Part shown: positions 22,121 through 32,750 of the stretch, piece by piece
How positions within the stretch are numbered: position 1 is the first letter of the stretch
Layout of the letters: every line of letters begins with the position of its first letter
NCBI GenBank assembly: GCA_038503065.1
Contig: JBCAMK010000015.1
Location: 1,612,001-1,676,000 of the forward strand
Origin: Paragyromitra xinjiangensis
Taxonomy: Eukaryota > Ascomycota > Pezizomycetes > Pezizales > Discinaceae
DNA length: 64,000 nucleotides
Direction: 5' to 3'
The notes under the pieces: generated by a model
The model's input: only the letters and a program-made list of their open reading frames with translations
Told to the model about the DNA's origin: nothing
Databases searched by the model: none
Translations under genes and position numbers: made by a program

Positions 22121-22703
22121 GTGGTTACGGTGTAAGTTATAAAAACTCTAAACTTTTAGTCTTATACTAACTTTGGCTTTAATATAGGAATGCCCCGAGT
22201 TTGTATGCATGGAGGCCTACGGTGCACAGCAGCCATAAACAGTAGGGGATGGGAACAAGCCTAGCATGGAGGATACTTTCTGATTTTATATGGGTTTATC
22301 TATCTTGTATACTCGCATGACTTGAGCTTTGTAACAAATATGCCAAATGATTATTTCCTTTCCACTGTTTGATGGTTTCCCACTTCTGTTACCCGGCCTT
22401 ACCTTGCCTAAATTCTTTTCTGCACTCTCATACAAATGACCCGCCGTAGGTATCGGTATCTGCTCTGCTACAAGAACGATTAAGGAAGTGGTGTCGGGGT
22501 CTCCTGCGCCCGGCCCTTGGGGCTAGAGCGCCAAATCGCACTGTAAAATTGATAGTGGAGGGTCTGTAGAAGCACTTGTACCTCAATACTTGCCACGGTA
22601 TGGTCTGTTCATGAAAAACTTCACGCACATAATTTAAACTTTTAGAAAAGAATAATTTTATCATCGTCAGATACATTCATATATGTTTTAGCTTCCGAAA
22701 TCC
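22121..22703. other. Gap between the transposon gene and the cluster
   Basis: No gene is seen. It should hold the right end of the transposase-bearing element, but I could not identify a terminal inverted repeat because the left end is missing. The 3' end of the aldolase gene follows. Confidence 0.4.
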
Positions 22704-23771
22704 TCAAGACAGAGATGCTTCAATCTTCTTAAGCTCAGAAATAGTTTCATCCAAAACACTCCAATCCCCACCAATCCCGTCAACAGTGCCGGCAATCGGT
22801 AGCCTCCCCCCATCCAAATTCCCAATCCCCAATATCTTATACACAGCCTCCTTGATCCCAATCACCCCCCACTTGACACAAATCAACTCACTTGCAGCAC
22901 TAACTAGATACTGTATTTTTCGAGCCTCTTCTAACCTAGATTGATCGAGTGGTAGTGTAGTTGATAGCGTGTATAGCCGAGTAACGGTAAGTGGGAATGA
23001 AGCGGCAAGACCATCAATGACACCCGCGCCGCCGACCATGACGACGGGGAGGAGTTGTTGGCCTTGCCCGCTGTAAAGTCGAAAACGGGAGTGATCGATT
23101 TTTGGGCTGAGGGCTACTTGAGCGTGATGGGAAACGTTGCCGTGGGAGAACTTTGTCCCGACAATGTTAGGATGTGAAGCGAGGTTCTCGAATGTTGCTA
23201 TTGATAGGGGAACGTCGTTCGAAACTCCTGGGTAATGATATCTACATTGATCCAGTTTAGCATGGATCTCTTGGGTCAATTTCACCGTTGGATCCACTCA
23301 CATGAGAATAGGGATTCGAGATCCATCTGCTACGGCTTTGTACCAGGCGGTGATATTTGCCTGGCTTACCTGGGGTGAAAAGTACCCAGGAGCTAATACT
23401 AGTCCATATTGAGCCCCACTCAGACTTGCATCATTCAATAATTCAATCGTCTCATCGACAGTAAATGACGTCGTCCCCGCCATGAGGGGAAACTCCTTGA
23501 ATCCCTCTTTATCCAAGGCACTGCGAACACTTGAAATCAATTCATTCCGCTCTTGGCGTGTGATGTGCACTACTTCTCCGGTTGAACCGAGTAATACAAT
23601 TCCGGTGATTCCTGACTTTGCTAGATGAACTGAGTGCTTTGCTTGAGCAGCTAGATCGAGTTTCGGGGTGATGTTTTGTTGGCTTGATTTTGCTGGATCC
23701 GTAGCCGCGAAAAATGTCGGGACAGGGACCCATACGCCGTTTTCTGGGATGGAAATATTGAGTTGCGACAT
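22704..23771 (-). CDS. DHDPS-family aldolase, probable 2-keto-3-deoxy sugar acid aldolase, 335 aa
   Basis: Exons 23771-23302 and 23241-22704 join across a 60-nt intron (donor GTGAGT, branch TGCTAAAC, acceptor GTAG), giving 1008 nt in frame. The intron falls inside the conserved Y-x-Y-P segment, and splicing restores ILIYHYPGVS. The family motif GSTGE is at residues 62-66, and the Schiff-base lysine is K187 in GTKFSHGN. The length matches fungal class I pyruvate-dependent aldolases such as GaaC and LRA4 types, which split 2-keto-3-deoxy sugar acids into pyruvate and an aldehyde. True dihydrodipicolinate synthase is unlikely because fungi make lysine by the aminoadipate route. With the DgoD-type dehydratase nearby, its substrate may be 2-keto-3-deoxygalactonate; that is inference. 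Confidence 0.9.
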
Positions 23772-24620
23772 TTTACTGGATGATCAACAGTGTGGGAGTT
23801 CTTTGTAGTGATGGAGCTTAAATTGTGGTGCAGTCAGTACTTGCATCTTAAATAGCATGTACCACGCGTTTTTTGCTTCTCCGCGGCTACGAGAATGCGG
23901 CAGAAACGGTACCAATTCTCGTGATGAGTAGTTTATGGATATAGATTGGGCAAGTGGAAATAACTACCCCGCTTGAGATCGTTTATTGTATTCCGTTTCC
24001 GTGCTGGCTTTGGTCGGAAATAGGATCGTGTAACCGTTCTAGTTTCGATAACCGGCCAGTTATCCGAGCGCAGGTCTCCATCGGTCAAGTCCCCGTTCTA
24101 GTAGAGTACCCTGTCCTCAGCTACAAATATATGAGAAAGAAACATACATAATACTCCGCTTTGGTAAAATCTGTGATATCAATTTCTCTTATAAGGCATG
24201 CATCCCGGGTCTTGTTATTATGTACAGCAAATCTTAGCATCTATCATCCTAACCATTAAATACACATGTTTCCGCTTACATGGGAGATGTGTAAAGTTAT
24301 CACATCGTAAAAATATTTTTTAGGTCTAGAAAAAAACCATCTTAACTCAGACCTAGGAATGTGAGCTTCTCCCTAGGTATGTTACATGTCCACCTAGAAA
24401 GTATTCCTTAGTTTTAGGGAGTATTTCCTGCAACATCTTTGCAAGGAATTGAGTAACACAGTGTGATTTAACCAAGTCTTCTATATCAAACTAAATTTGC
24501 CCAAAACCACAGGATAGATAGCAGTGCGAAATACTTGGAACTCTTTCGTAAAATTGAACAGTGTCTATTTACATATATTGTAGTCTTGTCTAGGCTCTCT
24601 CATGATTTTCAGGACTCGGT
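23772..24620. promoter_or_regulatory. Aldolase promoter region
   Basis: This lies upstream of the aldolase and downstream of the aldo-keto reductase, both on the minus strand. A TATCCG hexamer is at 24061-24066 in the context GTTATCCGAGCG, a motif shared with the other cluster promoters. No gene is seen. Confidence 0.4.
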
Positions 24621-25762
24621 CTATTTTGCTTGTCTTTGTGCTGCTGCCCAATCCCTCGCTTCTTGCTTCGCTATCTCTTCGCTTTTTTCCCCAAAAACAT
24701 CCTCCCCCCACCTTATCGGATAGTTCATCCTCAGATGACGCTCTAGGGCGCTGATCTCATCGAAAGCTTTTTGGGGAAGCTCAAAGTCCTTGAAATTGGA
24801 TTGGATACGGGTAGGAGTGACACTCTTCGGGAGAACCACGGTTCCACGTTGCACTGCCCAGGCAATCAAGACTTGTGCGGGTTCTTTGCCGAGTTGTTTC
24901 GCGATGTCTATGACAATCGGATCGTCGACGACTCTCGGGATGTTATAAATATTGTTACCCAAGGGACTGTAGCCAGTGATAACGATTCCCTTGTCTTTAG
25001 CCCACTTCAGGAATTCTGGCTGCTGGAGGTAAGGATGAGCCTCGATCTGATTAACTGCTGGGGGAATCTTTGCGCTATATATCGTGAGCCTCGAATTTAA
25101 ATCTAGCTATAAAAGCGCTTACAATACTAGGATCTCTTCAATCTTTTCTTTCGTGAAGTTGCTGACACCGATACTTCTCACTTTCCCCTTCTCCACTAGG
25201 CGTTCTAATTCGTGCCATGTCTCTTCAATAGGGACCTTGTCCAGCGCAATTAGGCCAGTCTCTGGTTCTGTCGGGAAGACTTCTGACGATGAAACGAATG
25301 CTACCGGCCAGTGGATGAGGTAAAGGTCGACGTAAGAAAGCTGGAGGTCACTCAATGACTTATCGAGGGCTTTTTCGACATCGCCCGCCCGGTGCGCGTT
25401 GTTCCAGAGCTTTGAGGTCACCTATAGGAGTAACTTATTAACGGTAATTCCTTCTAGAGGGTGTGGATTAGGTATGGACTACTTACAAAGATTTCTTCTC
25501 TTGGTACTCCAGAAGCTTTAATTCCTTCACCTACTTCCGCTTCATTTTGGTATACCCAAGCAGCATCTATATGGCGGTAGCCTGATTTGAGGGCGGTTTC
25601 GACAGCGTTCTTAACTTCCAAGGGTTTGGATTGCTGAAATATTTGTTAGCGCGGCCAAGTAATCCCAACTTTGGTCTTAGAGAGGTGATTTACCCAAGTT
25701 CCCAAACCGATTGCTGGTATTTTGTATCCTGAATTTAGCGTGAAGGTTCTTCCCAGCGACAT
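24621..25762 (-). CDS. Aldo-keto reductase, four exons, 322 aa
   Basis: Exons 25762-25694, 25633-25487, 25421-25123 and 25074-24621 total 969 nt in frame; donors are GTAAAT, GTAAGT and GTAAGC. The protein starts [19 protein letters not shown]. The catalytic tetrad is intact: D46 and Y51 in HIDAAWVY, K76 in TSKLW and H109 in LIHWP. The C-terminal [13 protein letters not shown] is the usual NADP(H) phosphate-binding region. Length fits cytosolic AKRs such as the fungal glyceraldehyde or galacturonate reductases. In this cluster it could reduce glyceraldehyde from the aldolase to glycerol, or an aldehyde made by the neighbouring acid reductase. It diverges from that gene, sharing a 457-bp promoter. 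Confidence 0.93.
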
Positions 25763-26219
25763 TGCTACTGCTAGTTTTGTGGGAAAATAGGGTAAGGTTG
25801 GAGATCTTTTGGTGTTGGGGGAGATGCGTGCAAATTGAGTAGAAGGAACAAATATATCACTATATCACCTTTACTATTCTACCAGGAGAGCGCGGGTTAC
25901 AATGAAGCGGATTTTCGGTGTTGTAGTTGTGAATTCCCCACTTATCCGGTTATCCGCGCCGTAGATCGGAATTCCACCACGCTCGGAAAAGGTGAAAAGG
26001 CTTTTCCGAATTGCTAATGTTTGGGTATATGATAGACAATAACGCCGAGAATAGCCGATAGACCGTCCGAGGCGGTAGTGACGGGAGTTCCCCAACTACA
26101 TTTAGTGATTTATGATATCCTGAGATGTGGTGATTTAATGGACATAGAGTATCCTCCTTCACTGTAATCGATCACCTATACGACAAAACCTTCGGACATT
26201 GAGGTTTATTACTGTAGAC
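25763..26219. promoter_or_regulatory. Bidirectional promoter of the reductase and A-T-R genes
   Basis: This 457-bp divergent spacer carries two TATCCG hexamers 8 bp apart (25943-25948 and 25951-25956), in CTTATCCGGTTATCCGCG. Direct-repeat CCG half sites suit a Zn(II)2Cys6 regulator. Binding is untested inference. Confidence 0.45.
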
Positions 26220-29200
26220 ATGAGTTCAGCAGCTCTTCTCGTTCAGGTGCAGGAACCTTCAGGATCTCCGAGCTTTGTCTCGAATCGAGCCCTCAGTTCT
26301 ACTCAATCCCCTGCCGAATCGGATACATTATTCACCATCAATGATCTCCTTGTGAACCGTGCAAACACCATTCCAGACGTACCATTAGTCTCTTATCCAG
26401 CAACTCAAGGTGGACTTACGGACTATGTCCACTATACTGCCAAAGCCCTCAATAGTTTTGCTGAAGAAGCTGCGAAAAAGTATCTTCAGCTTGGGCTCAT
26501 TCCGAATGTGGGTAGCAGTGTTCCCGACCAATTTTCTTTCCTAAGCTAATCATCGCATTGAACTCAGAATCCCTTTGACGAAGAGCGGACTGTCGTGGCT
26601 TTATTAGCGCCTTCCAACATCGACTATATCGCCACAATATTTGGCCTACAGAGACTAGGCTTTACTGTCCTTCTGCTTTCCAATAGACTGTCTATCCATG
26701 CCGTTATATCTCTCCTCAATGCCACCAAATGCTCTAGCATTATAACTACAGCCACCTTCTCCAAGCTTATCGACGAAGTAAAACGCCTCAAACCAGAGTT
26801 AAAATCACTTCGAATTCTCGAAAAGCCGGACTACGCACGGTCAAAACCCTCTGGCCCTCGGCTAGAGATAGACCGAACGAATGGGCCAGCCGAATCACAG
26901 AAAATCGCCTTCATTGTCCACTCTTCAGGCTCGACCGGTTTGCCCAAGCCAATTTTCCAAAGCCATGCCGCTTGTCTATTCAACTATTCGTCGTCATTCT
27001 CCCTCAAAGCATTCATTACACTGCCGCTATACCATAACCATGGCATCTCTTCGTTCTTCCGAGCAGTATATTCAACAAAAGAGATATCATTCTTCAATCC
27101 CAATCTCCCTCTCACCAATTCAAACCTAGTGACAGCAATGGAGAATATCAAGCCAGAGATCTTCTACGGAGTCCCCTACGCTCTAAAGGTACTCGGTGAA
27201 TCCGCCAGAGGAATTGAAGTCCTAAAGGCATGCAAGCTTGTCCTCTTTGGCGGCAGTAGCTGTCCCGACGACCTAGGGAACCGCCTTGTCGATGCTGGAG
27301 TCAATCTCGTAGGGCACTACGGGGCGACCGAAACCGGCCAGTTGATGACATCCTTCCGTCTTCCGGGAGACAAAGCTTGGAACTACGTCAGGGTGCCTCC
27401 GGCATTAGAACCATTTCTTCTCATGGACCGCACCTCGCCGAATAGCGAAACGTACGAAGTCGTCGTACTCGATAAGTGGAAGTCCAAGGTCGCGTCCAAC
27501 TCCGATAACCCCCCGAATAGCTTTCGGACGAGAGATATCTTCTCGCCGCATCCCACCATTCCTAAGGCTTGGAAATATCTTGGCCGCATCGACGATCGGG
27601 TGACGCTCGTCAATGGCGAGAAGGTTCTTCCGATACCTATCGAGCACCGGATCCGAGAAGATCCTTTGGTCAAGGAATGTGTAGTTTTTGGTGTTTGTAA
27701 AACTACGCCTGGGGTATTGCTCATACCTAGTGGCCACGCCGCTGGGTTATCTCAGGAAGAATTTATCGACAGGATTTGGCCTGCCATTGAGGATGCGAAC
27801 TCGCGCGCGGAAAGCTTCTCCCAGATATCAAAGGAGATGATCGGTGTTCTCTCTTCAGATATTCAGTATCCGAGTACCGACAAGGGTACTGTTATCAGAG
27901 CAGCATTCTACAAAGAATTTGAAAGAGAGATTGAAGAAATCTATTCTCGATTCGAGAATGCCACTGAAGGAGATTTAATATTGGATGTTGAGGGTATAGA
28001 AGCGTTTCTCATGGGCCTGTTCAAGGAAGTGGGGGTTGGGCTGGAATCCAAGACCTCCGACTTCTTCCTCGCTGGGGTGGATAGTCTCAGGGCAATCAGC
28101 GTCTGGGGGAAATTGAAGAAAGCGCTCAACTTTAATGGTAATGGCTCGAACCTCAGTCAAATAGTGGTTTTTGAGCAACCAAATGTGGAGTCACTTGCCC
28201 GATACTTATATGCATTACGTACTGGTATGGAAATCGAAGCAACGGATGATGTAGAAATTTCAAAGCAGCTGGCAGAGAAGTATTCGCATTTCGAAAATCA
28301 CGTTCCTGGGAACAAAGTTGTGGACGGAGAGACTGTGGTATGCTAGCATTCATTTAATGGAAACATTGAACTATAGCGGTACTGATATATGGCAGGTCTT
28401 AACAGGAACTACTGGTTCGCTGGGAGCACATATACTTGCTCAACTTCTACCTCTAGACAATGTCAAGAAGGTAGTATGCCTGGTTCGGGCTTCTTCGAGA
28501 GAGGATGCTGTGAGCAGAGTTCTCGCATCACTGAAGACCCGAAACCTTGCACTTTCTGCGAGAGAGTTGGCCAAAATTAGCACGCTCCCAGGTGACTTTA
28601 GCAAAAAGGACCTCAGGGTAGGCAAGGAAATGTTTTCCGAGCTCTTAGACTCCGTAACGACCGTCATTCACAGCGCTTGGGCCGTGAACTTCAACATGGG
28701 AGTCCAGAGTTTCGAGAAGCAGCACATACAGGGTGCCCATAACTTCCTCCAAATGTGTTTATCTGTGAACACTGAAAAGCCCGCTCGGTTTTTCTTCTGT
28801 TCTTCGATATCCGCCGCGGCAGGAACCCCGCTACCAGCAACTATTCGGGAGACCCATATCGACAACTTCGCCCACGCCCAAAACATGGGTTATGCGAGAT
28901 CAAAGCTAGTTACGGAACATATCGTCAGATCTGCGGCGGTGAAGACAGGCATTCACGCGAGAGTACTCCGGATAGGTCAGATTGTCGGTGACAGTAAAGA
29001 AGGTATCTGGAATGACACGGAGGCCATCCCACTCATGATTCGTAGTGCTCTAACTTTACGCGCACTTCCTGCGATCGATGAGGTATGTAAAAAAATGAGA
29101 CCAAATATTAGACAAAGATAGTTCCGCTGACTCGTTGTTATCTCTAGACCCCATCTTGGCTACCAGTCGACTTTGTAGCGCGTGCGGTTCTAGAATTATC

Positions 29201-29582
29201 GGGAGTCGTAGGAGAAGTGCCCGCTGATGATGCATCGACAGTATATCATGTCCTCAATCCCAAGGTATTCAGTTGGACAAACGAACTGCTTCCTGCGCTC
29301 CGTGATGCTGGACTCGAATTTGAAACCGTTCCCCAGCGAGAATGGGTCCAACGGCTCCGCCAAGGGGACCAAGATCCTGTCAGGAATCCAACTGTGAAGC
29401 TGACGTCTTTCTTTACCGAGAAATATGATAATGATAGACCTGGGCGGAAAGGTCTTGTATTCGAAACCGATACAACCGAGGGAAATAGCCCGGCAATCAG
29501 GAACACGCCAAGCATAGTTCAAGGAGGGCTTATAACTAAATTTGTCGAGCAGTGGTTGAAGAGATGGGTTTCGGGTAACTAA
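26220..29582 (+). CDS. NRPS-like A-T-R carboxylic acid reductase, four exons, 1059 aa
   Basis: Exons 26220-26507, 26568-28337, 28396-29082 and 29148-29582 total 3180 nt in frame. Donors are GTGGGT, GTATGC and GTATGT. The adenylation domain spans about residues 40-560 with the P-loop SSGSTGLPKP near 215, GHYGATETG and GRIDDRVTLVNGEK. A carrier domain has FFLAGVDSLRAI with the phosphopantetheine serine near 601. The reductase domain from about 687 has the NADPH motif VLTGTTGSLGAH and the Y-x-x-x-K pair in GYARSKLVTEH near 850. Such enzymes activate an acid with ATP, load it on the carrier and release an aldehyde. There is no condensation domain. It is shorter than Lys2 and lies in an aldolase/dehydratase cluster, so a role outside lysine synthesis is likely. 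The acid is unknown. Confidence 0.93.
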
Positions 29583-30566
29583 GCCAGGGGGGCTCTTTCA
29601 CGCTGTAAAGGATTTTTCCGGTTCCCTTTAATTTGTTTTGTTTGTTTCTGTGACTTTTGTAGGTTTATTTCTTTACGGGCTTATTTATAGCGGAGGGACT
29701 GTATAACGAGTGATATCCGTTTTTACAAGCCAGGATAAGAGGAAATATACACGGGTTTAGCATTTCTACTGGCTTATATATACTTCATTGAGGCCCTGAA
29801 GCTTGTATCTCGTCGTGAAAACGCCTCTGGCTATTATACTTGATACCGCGCTTCACCATGAAATGGCCTCAAGCTGCTTTCGTAAATACCGAATTTGTCG
29901 TCAAAGAGTGTTGCAGCGATAAAGTCTAACAGGATTCCGGGGGTAATACGTGTGAATAGGCCCACTATTACATGAGGGTAGGGTGTGGTAAAGGACGAGA
30001 CCGCTCACAGCAATGGAATTAACAGGCACCTTCAACCTCTTAGGTTCCTAACTGTGGCCTGGTAGATGGAATAGTAACCCAAGATCTAGATGTATGCGCC
30101 AAGAAAGTGGGGAGTGGTAACGATGTCACTGCAGGGGTTTATTCTCGCAACCCCACTACTCTACTAATTTACATGTAGTTAGTACCAAAGCAGGCTTCGG
30201 GGAAATATTAGAGCATCTGCCAAGATAAAAAGCATGCGGGGAATTGCAGCTGGAACCACTCAATCAATAGAACCTCTTCAATACGATTATCCACGTAGAA
30301 ATGATGCGAGCGGTATTGTGCTCTTGGATATTCGATATCCGTACTTATGGGTCAGGCATTGTATCCGTAGATGTCGTCCCACACTAATCCCCAGAACCCC
30401 TCCAGCTCGGCAGCGGGGAAATCTGTCCCGCACCGGAAATGCAACGGTAAAGCCCGGATACCCGGATGAAGAGCCGTGTTTCGAGCGGGGACCCTTGTAA
30501 ATACTAGTATATAACCAAAAGTCGAAATGGTATTCTGATAGGTCATTGAATCGTGACTTGACAGCA
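29583..30566. promoter_or_regulatory. Promoter region of the galactonate dehydratase gene
   Basis: No gene is present. TATCCG occurs at 30336-30341 and 30362-30367, and inverted (CGGATA) at 30455-30460. The closest copy is about 110 bp before the start codon. Confidence 0.4.
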
Positions 30567-31943
30567 ATGGGGAAAATCACAGCAATCGAATACTTCCGAG
30601 TTCCCCCACGTTGGCTCTATGTCAAAATTACCAGCGAAGGGGGAGGTTATGGATGGGGTGAGGCTTCGCTAGAAGGGCATACGGAAGCTGTGGAGGGGAC
30701 GCTAGACGAGCTCACTGAGAGATTGATTGGCTATGAAGCCAAGTGAGTACCTTTACTGCTTCCCTTCCCACTCGTTTGACGAACCTTGATAGCAGAATCA
30801 CCTACCTAATTACTTTGTGAGGATAGCGAGATCGAACATGTATGGCAGAGTGTATGGCGACTAGGATTCTACCGAGGTGGTCCAGTCTTCCAATCCGCGT
30901 TATCAGGAATTGACATAGCATTGTGGGACTTAAAAGGTATACCTGCAGCATGAACCCTTATAAATATCTCATATCTTACTTTAAACTGACCAAACTCCAA
31001 ATTGCAGCACGCAGTTTAGGGGTCCCAATCTATGAACTCCTTGGAGGCAAGGTCCGTGATAAAATCAAGGTCTACGCATGGATAGGTGGCGACAGACCCG
31101 ACGACGTCAAGTCTCAAGCGTAAGTCATGGACTATCCCCTCAAAATCAAATACTACACCTTCTAACGCAGAAGGGTCCTGGTTTAGTGAGGCAAGAATCC
31201 AACAAGGGTTCCGAGCCGTGAAGATGAACGCAACCAGTGACATCGGATGGCTTGACTCACCAGCGGTCCTCGACTCAGCTGTAGAAAGACTAAAAATCGT
31301 CAAGTCTCTCGGTATAGACGCAGGCATGGATTTCCACGGGCGAGTTCACAAACCGATGGCCAAACAATTAGCAAAGCTTCTAGAGCCCCACCGCCCTCTA
31401 TTCATCGAGGAACCGCTTTTGTCGGAGCACCCAGAAGGAATCAAGGAGCTCTCACAACTCACTACCACGCCTATAGCTTTGGGCGAGCGTTTATACAGCA
31501 GATGGGATGTCAAGCCATTCCTGATGGCAGGAGGATGTGTCGATATTCTTCAACCAGATATCTGCCACGTTGGGGGCATCTCGGAGATTAGAAGAATTGC
31601 ATCCATGTGCGAAGCCTTCGATATTGCAATTGCTCCACATTGCCCTCTTGGTTCGATCGCGCTGGCTGCCTGCTTCCAGTTCGCGGCAGCTACTTCAAAC
31701 CATGTTATCCAGGAGATGTCGCTGGGTATACATTACAATACCGAGGCTGGTGAAGAGGATATTACGACGTATATCAAAAATGTCAATGCGTTCGATGTTG
31801 AAGACGGTTATGTAAAAGTTCTTGAGGGACCGGGTTTAGGTATTGAGATCGATGAGGAGGTTGTTCGACGACTGAGTAAAACGGCAAAGCCGTGGAGATC
31901 TGGAGGGTTTGTTGGTCCTGATGGATCAATTCGTGAGTGGTAG
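30567..31943 (+). CDS. D-galactonate dehydratase (DgoD-type enolase superfamily), four exons, 384 aa
   Basis: Exons 30567-30742, 30827-30936, 31008-31119 and 31187-31943 total 1155 nt in frame. For intron 3 the acceptor must be GTTTAG at 31186; the earlier GCAG at 31170 would break the frame. The protein starts [20 protein letters not shown] and ends DGSIREW, closely resembling bacterial DgoD, which is 382 aa. The metal and catalytic residues of the family are all placed: D181 and H183 in MDFHGR, E207 in FIEEP, E233 in LGERLYS, H284 in APHCPLG and E309 in IQEMS. The expected reaction is D-galactonate to 2-keto-3-deoxy-D-galactonate plus water. It is a different subfamily from fungal L-galactonate dehydratase (GaaB/LGD1). 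The nearby aldolase could use its product. Confidence 0.93.
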
Positions 31944-32750
31944 AGTGGATTGGAGTAGATATAGATGATAGAACTGCTTAAAAATTTTGTCGGCATTTAC
32001 AGCAGCAGATCATTACGAAGCACCTACTTTGTCTGCTATACGCAGCATACCCTCAGTGTCCATTCATAACCCGTCCATCCAGAACCGAAAGGTACCCAAG
32101 ATGGCCCAAAAGCATAAAAACCGTTACAAGGTGAATTAGGGCTCTCCCTAAGGTGTAATTCGTATAGGCTTGCCAAGAGAGTAAAGGTACAACCGAATCC
32201 AACAGACGAGCCATTGTCTATTTAGGTCGCGGGACCAAATGACTTAACCGCCCTAAGTAAGAATTAAACTAGCCAAAGAAACATCTGAGATTGAAAAAGA
32301 TGACCATAGAAAGCACTTGATCACGCTCAGACCCCAGTTGCATTATATTCCAGATATAAGTATATGTACATTTTCATCACTTCGTGCACAATACATCTGT
32401 GGCCTCTAGCCTAAACTCCGCGATTAATAAAATATAACAGTGTATAACAAAATACACTTAACACATTGCCATCAGAACAAAGCCCCTTCTTAATCTCTAG
32501 GAGGATTCGAACCGACTTTTGCTTGATGAGAAAATCACCATTATGAGCTGGGCCCGTCCCATTCCAATTCCCACCAGTGGCATCCTGTGAAGCCCAAACG
32601 ATTTCATACTCAAAACTGCGCCACCTCCACTTCGATTGCGCCTCAATTCATAAGATAGTTTGCATTTGCTTCGCCAAAAGAATTTGCACTTCCTATGCAA
32701 TCCATTACCTATCATGCCCAGTCAGCAAGCGCCTATCAGCTCTCCAGAAA
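31944..32750. other. Convergent intergenic region
   Basis: This is the 3' flank of the dehydratase and of the regulator. A tRNA-like fragment on the minus strand (about 32497-32560) is discussed among the rejected items. No other gene is seen. Confidence 0.5.

Noticed and set aside
32497..32560. tRNA-like segment on the minus strand with A-box-like AGCTCATAATGG and B-box-like GGTTCGAATCC
   Set aside because: The A-to-B distance is about 7 nt too short, the T stem does not pair and no 5-bp anticodon stem with a 7-nt loop forms. At best a tRNA relic.
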